NCBI GenBank assembly: GCA_035701825.1 | Contig: DASSRK010000147.1 | Location: forward strand, 1-64,000 | From: CADEED01 sp035701825 | GTDB lineage: Bacteria; Pseudomonadota; Gammaproteobacteria; Steroidobacterales; Steroidobacteraceae | Length of the DNA: 64,000 nt | Reading direction: 5' to 3' | In this document: positions 41,929-49,736 of the stretch, piece by piece | Layout of the letters: the number at the start of each line of letters is the position of its first letter | How positions within the stretch are numbered: the stretch's first letter is position 1 | Translations under genes and position numbers: made by a program | The notes under the pieces: generated by a model | What the model was told of the DNA's origin: nothing | Databases searched by the model: none | Seen by the model: only the letters and a program-made list of their open reading frames with translations

Positions 41929-42083
41929 GGCGCGTACCAGACGCGTCGGGCGAGGCTTTCCGTTATCCGCGCGGGCACCGGGTTTTCCCCATACATGGAT
42001 GCGTATGCGTGGCTACGTATCCGGCTCTTGTGGTGGTGCGATGCCAATCTCATGATGCCGCGCAGCGCAGAGGTGAATGCGAT

Positions 42084-44882
42084 TTGGCAACGAGACGAGA
42101 TCCCTTCCGGCTGACGCGGCGACCGCGCCTCGCCATTCACGGGTGCGCGGCACTCGGCGTGATTGCCACGCTGACGCTGCTGTGTCGCGCAGCGGCCGCC
42201 GAAGACCCGCGGGTCAAGGGCTCGACCGGATTCTTCGACCACTACTGCGGCGAGTGCCATTACGAAGACCAGAGTGGTGGCCTCGATCTCGGCGTCCTCG
42301 ACTTCGATCCGGACAACCGCGACAACTTCGCCACCTGGGTGCGGATACTCGATCGTCTCGACGCCGGCGAGATGCCGCCGAAGAAGCGCACCAAGGACCG
42401 GCCCACGCCGGCCGATCTCGCGGCGTTCACGCACACCGTTGCCACGTCGCTCACGAACTTCGAGGCGGGCGTCACGGCCCGGGACGGACGCGCCATCCAG
42501 CGGCGCCTGAATCGCTACGAGTACGAGAACGCGCTGCGCGACCTGCTCAACGTGCCGTGGGCGCAACTGAAGGACAAACTACCCGCGGACGGCGAGGCGT
42601 ATCGCTTCAACAAGAGTGGCGAGGCGCTCGACGTGTCGTTCGTGCAGATGGAGCGCTACCTGGCCGTGGCGGACTACGCGATGCGCCAGGCGATGTCGGC
42701 GGCCTTCGAGCGGCCGCGCAACACGGTGCGCAGGATCTACGCGCGCGACGCGATCGGACAGCGCTATCGCCCGAGCGAGAATGGCACGCTGTCCGACCGC
42801 CTGATGTTCCCGGTGCTCGACTCGCACGCCCAGCCGGAGGTGCGCGCCGGGCGCGCGCCCAACTCGAGCCCCGCCACCCGTGAACGCGAAGCCGTCGGCA
42901 AGGTCTCCAGCATCTTCAGCGATGCGGGCGGCTATGGTTGGGGCTTCAACGCGCCCGCGGCGGGCCGCTACCGCATCCGGCTCAAGGGCTATTCCATCTG
43001 GGTGAGCGGCGGCGGCATCGGGCGCTGGTTCTACGAAGGCCAGGGCGAGGAGAAGGCGCCGGTCTACTGGCTGCCGGTCTGGCACCGTCCCAACGCCGAT
43101 GAAATCTGGCGCGGCCGCAACGACGAGCCCATCGGCATCTACGCCCAGAGCTCCGGCCAGACGCGGCCGATCGGCGCCATGGACTTCACGCCGAAACCCA
43201 CGGTGGGCGAAGTCGACGTGCAACTCGCGGCGGGCGAGGCCATCCGCACCGATGCGATGCGCCTGTTCCGCACGCGCGTGAACGGCACCGACGAGCAGTA
43301 CGTGAATCCGCTGGCGACGAAGGAGGGCATGCCCGGCTACGCCGTGCAGTGGCTGGAAATCACGGGTCCGCTCGACGACGCGCGCACCACGAGCGGTTAC
43401 GAGTTGCTGTTCGGCTCGCTGCCGATGCGCCGGCTCGCCGAGGGTGAAAAGGGCGGAGTGCCCCTCGAGACGGTGGTGCCGTACAACCCGCCGCCGGTGG
43501 GCGGTTTCTCCGGCCTCGCGGCCTTCGGGGTGGGCGGGCCGGGCGGCTTCGGACGTTCGCCGTTCAGCAACGTGCGGGTCGAAGTGCAGTCGGCGTCGCC
43601 ACGACAGGATGCCGAGCGGCTGCTGCGCCACTTCATCCAGGCGGCCTACCGCCGTCCCGTCGAAGAGGCCGACGTGCAGCGGTTCCTCGGGCTTTTCGAA
43701 CGGGAGTTCGGGCTCGGCTCCGGCTTTGCGCGATCGATGCTCACCGCCTATACCGGCGTGCTGGTGTCGCCCGCCTTCGTGTTCGTCGAGGAGCCACGCG
43801 GCCGGCTCGATGACCGCGCGCTCGCCACGCGCCTGTCGCTGTTCCTGTGGAACTCCACGCCGGACGCCGCGCTGCGCGCGCGCGCCGAGCGCGGTGAGCT
43901 GCACCAGCCGGCGGTGCTGCGCGCGGAAACCGCGCGCCTCCTGGAGGATCCGAAGTCGCGGCGCTTCGTCGACGCCTTCACCGATTACTGGCTCGACCTG
44001 CGCAAGATCGACGACACCTCGCCGTCGTCGACTATCTACAACGACTACGAGCTCGACGAGCCGCTCAAGACCGCCGCGGTGGAAGAGACGCAGCTGTTCT
44101 TCGCCGAGCTGCTGCGCGCGAACCTGCCGGCGCGCAATGTCGTCGACTCGGACTTCACCTGGCTCAACGAGCGCCTCGCCCGCCACTACGGCATCCCGGG
44201 GGTGGTGGGCGCGCGGATGCGCCGCGTCAGGCTGCCGGCCGACAGCGAGCGCGGCGGGCTCATGACCATGGCCAGCGTGCTCAAGGTGACCGCGAACGGC
44301 ACGACCACTTCCCCGGTGCTGCGCGGCCACTGGATCACCGAGCGGATCCTCGGCATCGAGACGCGCCCGCCGCCGCCCACCGTGAAGGCCGTCGAGCCCG
44401 ACATCCGCGGCGCGGTGACCATCCGCCAGCAGCTCGCCAAGCATCGTGACAACCCGACCTGCGCCTCCTGCCACACGAAGATGGATCCGCCGGGCTTCGC
44501 GCTCGAGAGTTTCGACGTGATGGGCGCGCACCGCGAGCGCTACCGCGCGGTGGCCGACGACGTGAAGCCCGAGCCCGGCTACGGCATGAATGGCCAGGCG
44601 TTCGCGTTCCACTATGGCCTGCCGGTCGATTCCACCGGCGAGATGCCCGACGGCCGCGCCTTCCGCGATATAAAGGAGTTCAAGCGGCTGCTGGCGAGCG
44701 ACGAGACCGCCGTGGCGCGCAACCTCGCCAGGCAGCTGGTGGTGTTCGCCACGGGCGCGCCGGTGCGCTTCACCGATCGCGGCGAATTCGAGCGCATCCT
44801 GGAGCGCGCGCGCGCCCGCCAGTACGGGGTGCGCACCCTGGTCGAGGAAATCGTGCAAAGCGAGCTGTTCCAAACCAAATGA
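42084..44882 (+). CDS. DUF1592/DUF1588/DUF1585 protein with haem motifs
   Basis: A 932-residue exported protein. After a signal peptide (about residues 12-36) comes a planctomycete-type cytochrome region with CGECH, then DUF1587-like RLNRYEYENALRDLL, a carbohydrate-binding-like middle, DUF1595/DUF1592 (LSLFLWNSTPDAALR), DUF1588 (GGLMTMASVLKVTANGTTTS and a second haem motif CASCH), and a DUF1585 end. These proteins are always paired with DUF1552 partners; the function is not established. A TTG start at 42084 is preferred because GAGGTGA lies upstream; GTG at 42009 is the alternative. Confidence 0.85.
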   Translation: MATRRDPFRLTRRPRLAIHGCAALGVIATLTLLCRAAAAEDPRVKGSTGFFDHYCGECHYEDQSGGLDLGVLDFDPDNRDNFATWVRILDRLDAGEMPPKKRTKDRPTPADLAAFTHTVATSLTNFEAGVTARDGRAIQRRLNRYEYENALRDLLNVPWAQLKDKLPADGEAYRFNKSGEALDVSFVQMERYLAVADYAMRQAMSAAFERPRNTVRRIYARDAIGQRYRPSENGTLSDRLMFPVLDSHAQPEVRAGRAPNSSPATREREAVGKVSSIFSDAGGYGWGFNAPAAGRYRIRLKGYSIWVSGGGIGRWFYEGQGEEKAPVYWLPVWHRPNADEIWRGRNDEPIGIYAQSSGQTRPIGAMDFTPKPTVGEVDVQLAAGEAIRTDAMRLFRTRVNGTDEQYVNPLATKEGMPGYAVQWLEITGPLDDARTTSGYELLFGSLPMRRLAEGEKGGVPLETVVPYNPPPVGGFSGLAAFGVGGPGGFGRSPFSNVRVEVQSASPRQDAERLLRHFIQAAYRRPVEEADVQRFLGLFEREFGLGSGFARSMLTAYTGVLVSPAFVFVEEPRGRLDDRALATRLSLFLWNSTPDAALRARAERGELHQPAVLRAETARLLEDPKSRRFVDAFTDYWLDLRKIDDTSPSSTIYNDYELDEPLKTAAVEETQLFFAELLRANLPARNVVDSDFTWLNERLARHYGIPGVVGARMRRVRLPADSERGGLMTMASVLKVTANGTTTSPVLRGHWITERILGIETRPPPPTVKAVEPDIRGAVTIRQQLAKHRDNPTCASCHTKMDPPGFALESFDVMGAHRERYRAVADDVKPEPGYGMNGQAFAFHYGLPVDSTGEMPDGRAFRDIKEFKRLLASDETAVARNLARQLVVFATGAPVRFTDRGEFERILERARARQYGVRTLVEEIVQSELFQTK

Positions 44883-46204
44883 ACACGAAATACCGCGGTC
44901 CGTTCATCGCCACGCGAAAGCCCCTGTCGCGACGGCGATTCCTGCAAGGCACGGGCGTCGGCATGGCGCTGCCGCTGCTCGAAGCCATGCTGCCCCGCAC
45001 CGCGCGCGCCGCGGCCAGCGCCGGCGCGGCGGCGACGCCGCGTCGCATGCTGGCCGTCTGCAACAATCTCGGCCTGCGGCCCGACCTGTTCTTTCCGGCC
45101 AGCGCGGGCCGCGACTACCAGGCGTCGCCCTATCTCAAGCTACTCGACGCGCATCGCAGCGCCTTCACGGTCATCAGCGGCGTTTCGCATCCCAACGTCG
45201 ACGGCGGCCATCCCGCCGACATCAGCTTCCTCACGGCCGCGCCGCACCCGGCCAGCAGCTCGTTCCGCAACACCATTTCGCTCGATCAATACATCGCCGA
45301 GCGCATCGGCACGCTGACCCGCGTCCCGTCGCTCACGCTCGCCGTGAACGGCGCGGCGCGCGGACTCTCGTGGACCGGCGCCGGCGTGGCCATCCCGCCC
45401 GAAGAGCGCGCCTCGGAAGTGTTCAACCAGCTGTTCCTGCAGGGCACGCCCGAGCAGGTGGAGGCCCAGGTTCGCCGGCTCGACACCGGGCGCAGCATCC
45501 TCGACGCGGTCGCCGACCAGGCGAAGGAGCTCGAAGGCGAAGTGGGCAGCCGCGATCGCGGCCGCCTGGAGCAATACTTCACCAGCGTGCGCGACCTCGA
45601 GCGCCGGCTGCAGGAATCGCGCGAGTGGGAGCGCAGGCCCAAGCCGGTGGTGAGCTATCCCGCGCCCGCCGACATCGCCAACCCGGCGCAATACATGGAC
45701 AAGCTCAAGGCCATGTACGACCTCGCGCGGCTCGCGTTCGAGACCGACTCGACGCGTTCCATCACGCTGATGCTCAACAGCGTGGCCACCCCGGTGGTCA
45801 TCATCCCCGGCGAGACCATCACCGACAGCTACCACAATCTCTCGCACCACGGAAAAGCCGAGGAGAAGCTCGCGCAGCTCAAGGTGCTGGACGAATGGCA
45901 GATGAAGCTGCTCGCGCAGCTGTTCGACGGGCTGAAGGCGGCGAGCGAGCAGGGCGAAACCCTGTTGGACCGGACCATGATCCTGTACGGCTCGAACCTG
46001 GGCGACGCCAACGCGCACTCGACCGTCAACCTGCCCATCCTGTTCGCGGGCGGCGGCTTCCGCCACGGCCAGCATCTCGCCTTCGACCGCGCGCAGAACT
46101 ACCCGCTGCCGAACCTGTTCGTGTCGATGCTCGAGCGCATGGGCCTGGGCGAGGGCAAGTTCGCCTCGTCGACGGGCGCCATGCGCGGCCTCGAGATGGC
46201 ATGA
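44879..46204 (+). CDS. DUF1552 family Tat-exported protein
   Basis: A 441-residue protein with a twin-arginine signal (LSRRRFLQGTGVGMALPLLE). It matches DUF1552: NNLGLRPDLFFP, TVISGVSHPNVDGGH, NSVATPVVIIPGETITDSYHNLSHHG and TMILYGSNLGDANAHS. The fold is probably related to sulfatase/phosphatase-type hydrolases. It overlaps the DUF1592 gene by four bases and the next gene by four bases. Confidence 0.9.
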   Translation: MNTKYRGPFIATRKPLSRRRFLQGTGVGMALPLLEAMLPRTARAAASAGAAATPRRMLAVCNNLGLRPDLFFPASAGRDYQASPYLKLLDAHRSAFTVISGVSHPNVDGGHPADISFLTAAPHPASSSFRNTISLDQYIAERIGTLTRVPSLTLAVNGAARGLSWTGAGVAIPPEERASEVFNQLFLQGTPEQVEAQVRRLDTGRSILDAVADQAKELEGEVGSRDRGRLEQYFTSVRDLERRLQESREWERRPKPVVSYPAPADIANPAQYMDKLKAMYDLARLAFETDSTRSITLMLNSVATPVVIIPGETITDSYHNLSHHGKAEEKLAQLKVLDEWQMKLLAQLFDGLKAASEQGETLLDRTMILYGSNLGDANAHSTVNLPILFAGGGFRHGQHLAFDRAQNYPLPNLFVSMLERMGLGEGKFASSTGAMRGLEMA

Positions 46205-46749
46205 AGCCGCGCGTGCCGCTGTCGCGCATCGCGGTGCTCGTGTCGCTTGCGGGTGCGGCCTGCGCCGCGCGCGCGGCCGACATCGTCATCGATTTCGAGC
46301 AGGCCGAGATCGGCAAACCCGTGCCCACCTGGACGGACCAGGGCGTGGAGTTCAAGCTCGCCGGCCCGCTCACCCAGAGCAAGGCGAAGGGACGGATCAT
46401 GTTCTTTCCGCACATCGCGACCGGTCACAAGGGCCTGCTCAATGCGATGGCGACGGAACAGGCGATCCCGGTCCAGGCCACTTTTCCTTTCAGCGCCACC
46501 GCGGTGACGCTGGTGCTGTGGGGCTCGACGGGCTGCCCGGCATTGCTCGAGGCGCTCGACAGGAACGGCGCGGTGGTCGACCAGGCATCGGTTGCCGCCG
46601 TGCCGGGCCGCAAGGCTCCCGCCGATCCGGTGCCGTTCCTCACGCTGAGCGTCAAGGCGCCGGAGATCGCCGCCATCCGTTTCAGCGGACCGCGCAACGG
46701 CGAGTTCCTCGCCGCGGACGAAATCCGCATCACCGCCGCCTCGAACTAA
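46201..46749 (+). CDS. exported beta-sandwich-like protein
   Basis: A 182-residue protein with a signal peptide (residues 1-25, ending AARAAD). The body is beta-rich (DIVIDFEQAEIGKPVPTW, AIRFSGPRNGEFLAADEIRI) and looks like a carbohydrate-binding-type sandwich, but I do not recognise a named family. It is coupled to the DUF1552 gene, so it is the third member of that operon. Confidence 0.65.
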   Translation: MKPRVPLSRIAVLVSLAGAACAARAADIVIDFEQAEIGKPVPTWTDQGVEFKLAGPLTQSKAKGRIMFFPHIATGHKGLLNAMATEQAIPVQATFPFSATAVTLVLWGSTGCPALLEALDRNGAVVDQASVAAVPGRKAPADPVPFLTLSVKAPEIAAIRFSGPRNGEFLAADEIRITAASN

Positions 46750-46767
46750 CTACCCCGCACCGCGGGT

Positions 46768-48300
46768 TCACTCGGCGCAGGTGTAGCTCGCCGCGTCGTG
46801 CGCATCGCCGCTGCCGCCATAGTGCGCATGCGCGGGATACGGGCACAGCGGCCGGCTCTCGCCCGGCGCCGAACTGCCGGTGGCGATGATCCGCTCCGGC
46901 GCCTTGCCGCCTTCCACCCAGTCCACGACCGCGCCCAGCATGTCGAACTGGTCGAGCGTGCGCGCGCCGCCGGCGCAGTGGCCCATGCCGGGCACGAGGA
47001 ACAACCGGCTCCAGTCGCTGAGCGGCACCTCGGCATTGTCGATGCGCAGTTGCTCGTAGTAGCGCACGCTTTCGCGCGCCGAGAACCACGGGTCGCTGAC
47101 ACCGTGCAGGAAGATCAGCTTGCCGCCATGTCCGCGGAAAGTGCTCAGGTTGGTCCAGGCGTTGGTGTCACCCGCCATGGCGCGCCCGTCCATCGCGTCG
47201 AAGGCGGCGGCATCGACGTCGAAGGTGGTGGCCACCGGCCCGCCTTCCGGGATCACCGGGCCCGCCAGGATGCCGGGCAGTCCCTGCGTGTTGGCGATGC
47301 CGGTGTCGTAGAAGTATCCGGGGTACACCTGCCGTCCCGACGCGGTGCGCGGACCCTGCATGACGGCGCGGATCGCCTTCACCTGTCCGGCCGACAGGCA
47401 GCCGTCTTTCTTCTCGCCCGTGCAGGCGAGCGTGCCGGGATCGAAGCCGCATTCCTGCGGCGCGAAGATGAATCCATCGCGGTTGCCGTCGAGCGCGTCG
47501 CAGGCCGCGAGCACGCCATCCACCAGCAGCTTGCGGTCCGCGTCGCTGAACGCCGCGCGGGTCTGCGGCTTGCCTCGCGCGTCGACCGGCGCGATGGCGT
47601 TGAGCGCGGCGGTTGCGTAACGCAGCCCGAGGTTCGAGAAGCTGGTGCGGGCCGCGGGCGCCCCGGCGACGATGCCGTCGAAGTAGCCCGGATAGCGCTG
47701 CGACATGATCATCGCCTCGCGGCCACCGGTCGAGCAGCCGACGAAGTACGCGTGCTGCTGCGGCTTGCCGTAGTGCCGCGCGATCAGTGCCTTCGCCAGC
47801 TCCGTGACTTCGCCCACCGCCTGGTAGAGGAAATCCAGCGATGCCTGCTGGTCCTGGAAGAAGCTCGCATCGAACACCGCGCCCTGGTGTCCCGAGTCGG
47901 TGCTCGCTACCGCGAAGCCGCGCGCCAGCGCGGATTTCCCCGCGGTGAACGCGGCGCCGAGCGGTGGCTGCACGCTGCCATTCAGGCCGCCGCCACCCTG
48001 GAACAGGAAGCGCCCGTTCCATTGCACGGGCAGCGCCACGGCGAACCCGATGCCATAGGTCTTCGCGTCGCGGCCCTGGCGCTCATCGATCACACCCTCC
48101 ACGCGGCAATGCGCCGGAACCGCGGGCGACACGCCGGGTGCGCTGGCGGGCACGTCCTCAGCCTTGCGGATGAGCACGCGATGCCCCGGCATGGAGAATT
48201 TCGCGAGCTTCGCGCAGCCGCTCGCGGCTTCGGCCGCGTGCAGCGGCGCCAGCGTCGCGAGCGAGATGAATGCGATGGCGAGAGTGTGAGATGTTTGCAT
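46768..48300 (-). CDS. tannase/feruloyl esterase family protein
   Basis: A 510-residue exported esterase (signal peptide about residues 1-25). The nucleophile serine is in YFVGCSTGGREAM, and the C-terminal GMGHCAGG supplies the catalytic histidine. Cysteines flank both sites (GCSTGG and MGHC), and the family uses a neighbouring disulfide. Members hydrolyse gallate or ferulate esters and related aromatic esters; the exact substrate is unknown. It is convergent with the DUF1552 operon. Confidence 0.9.
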   Translation of the reverse strand: MQTSHTLAIAFISLATLAPLHAAEAASGCAKLAKFSMPGHRVLIRKAEDVPASAPGVSPAVPAHCRVEGVIDERQGRDAKTYGIGFAVALPVQWNGRFLFQGGGGLNGSVQPPLGAAFTAGKSALARGFAVASTDSGHQGAVFDASFFQDQQASLDFLYQAVGEVTELAKALIARHYGKPQQHAYFVGCSTGGREAMIMSQRYPGYFDGIVAGAPAARTSFSNLGLRYATAALNAIAPVDARGKPQTRAAFSDADRKLLVDGVLAACDALDGNRDGFIFAPQECGFDPGTLACTGEKKDGCLSAGQVKAIRAVMQGPRTASGRQVYPGYFYDTGIANTQGLPGILAGPVIPEGGPVATTFDVDAAAFDAMDGRAMAGDTNAWTNLSTFRGHGGKLIFLHGVSDPWFSARESVRYYEQLRIDNAEVPLSDWSRLFLVPGMGHCAGGARTLDQFDMLGAVVDWVEGGKAPERIIATGSSAPGESRPLCPYPAHAHYGGSGDAHDAASYTCAE

Positions 48301-48340
48301 TCCGCCTCCGGTGAGAGCGCGAGTCTAATGGGGTGACGAC

Positions 48341-48826
48341 ATGAATAGCCTTGTGAGAGCCATATGCCTTTTGTTATCGGCGAGCGCAATGGGCGCGGAG
48401 CCCGCGCCCACGCTCGAGTTCGCCTTCGAGGAACGCGTGACCATCGATCCCGCGGTGGTGCTCGGTGACACCGCGCTCGGCTACCGGCAATACATCCCGA
48501 TCACCGGCGGTACCGTCTCGGGCCCGAAGCTCAACGGCAAGGTGCTGCCCGGCGGGCACGATTTCCAGCTCAGCTATTCAGCCAGCCACTGCACCCAGCT
48601 CTCGGCGGACTATTTCCTCAAGGCCGAGGACGGCGCGGTGATCCACGTCTTCAACGAAGGGATGTCGTGCCCGGACGCGCCGCGGCCCATCTTCCGTCCG
48701 AAGCTCGAAGCGCCGCAGGGCCCGCATGCCTGGATGACGCAGGCCACCTTCGTCGCCACGCTCGAGATCGAAGGCACTCCACCCAAGGTGGAAGCGGTGC
48801 GCATCCGCTTCTACCAGGTGAAGTGA
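48341..48826 (+). CDS. DUF3237 family protein with signal peptide
   Basis: A 161-residue protein with a signal peptide (residues 1-19) and a DUF3237 beta-barrel: PTLEFAFEERVTIDPAVVLG, GGTVSGPKLNGKVLPGG and VRIRFYQVK. DUF3237 proteins often accompany aromatic catabolism genes. It is divergent from the tannase gene and convergent with the next hydrolase. Confidence 0.8.
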   Translation: MNSLVRAICLLLSASAMGAEPAPTLEFAFEERVTIDPAVVLGDTALGYRQYIPITGGTVSGPKLNGKVLPGGHDFQLSYSASHCTQLSADYFLKAEDGAVIHVFNEGMSCPDAPRPIFRPKLEAPQGPHAWMTQATFVATLEIEGTPPKVEAVRIRFYQVK

Positions 48827-48836
48827 GGGCGGCTAT

Positions 48837-49646
48837 CTACCGGGGCTGTTTCGCCGCGGGCTTGTTCTGGTCCTTGACGGACTCCTCGATCAGCGTCGCG
48901 ACGCCGCGCGGGTCCTCGACCATGGCCACGTGGGTCCCCGGGAACGTGCGGATGGTCCAGCCGCGCGCCACCGCGCGCTGCCAGCTCTTGTCGGTCCTGG
49001 CGCGCTCTTCGGCCGACTTGTCCTTGGGGATGAAGGCCACGTAGGTCACCGGGAGCGCGAGCGCCGCGGGATTCTTGTACGACACCGGCTGGCTGAAGCA
49101 TTTCACGGAGTGCTTCACGCTGTGCGGCGGCGGCGTGCCGGGTTTGACCCACGGCACCTGCATGAATCCGTCCTTGAACCGCTCGGGATCCTGCGGGCCC
49201 GTGCCGCCGAACAGGTCCCACAGCGACATCCCGTCATCGGGCACCGCCGCGTCGAGATAGACGACGTGCCGGATGCGCTCCGGGATGCGGTCGATCACGC
49301 CGGTGATCACCATGCCGCCGTAGCTGTGGCCGGTGAGTACCACGTCGTGCAGATCCTCGTAGAGGATCGTGTTCACGACATCGTTGATGTGCGTCTGCAG
49401 GTCGACGTCGGTGCTGTTCAGGTGCTCGCGCTCGCCGAGCCCGGTGAGCGTGACGCGATAGACCGTGTGACCGTCATCGGTCAGGAACTTGCCCGTCGAC
49501 TTCCACTCCCAGCCACCCGCGGTGGCACCGTGGACGACCACGAAGGTGTATTTCTCGCCGCCCTTGCCGGCCTCCGCGGCACTGGCGTGCGCGGGCAACA
49601 GCAAACAAAGGCCGAGCAGGGCGAACAGACAACGCAGCGTTTTCAT
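48837..49646 (-). CDS. exported alpha/beta hydrolase
   Basis: A 269-residue hydrolase with a signal peptide (about residues 1-24). The fold is clear from FVVVHGATAGGWEWKS, the nucleophile elbow TGHSYGGMVI and the late GTHVAMVEDP histidine. It resembles esterases of the EstC/salicylate-esterase group. The ATG at 49646 is chosen as the start of the signal peptide. It follows the CocE gene by 90 bases on the same strand and may share its transcript. Confidence 0.85.
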   Translation of the reverse strand: MKTLRCLFALLGLCLLLPAHASAAEAGKGGEKYTFVVVHGATAGGWEWKSTGKFLTDDGHTVYRVTLTGLGEREHLNSTDVDLQTHINDVVNTILYEDLHDVVLTGHSYGGMVITGVIDRIPERIRHVVYLDAAVPDDGMSLWDLFGGTGPQDPERFKDGFMQVPWVKPGTPPPHSVKHSVKCFSQPVSYKNPAALALPVTYVAFIPKDKSAEERARTDKSWQRAVARGWTIRTFPGTHVAMVEDPRGVATLIEESVKDQNKPAAKQPR

Positions 49647-49736
49647 GCAGACCACCAGTTCGAACGGGAGCTACTTTCTAGACCGCGGACCTCGCCGCGA
49701 CAATCGGCAAGTAGGGATCGAAGCATTGCCAAATCA

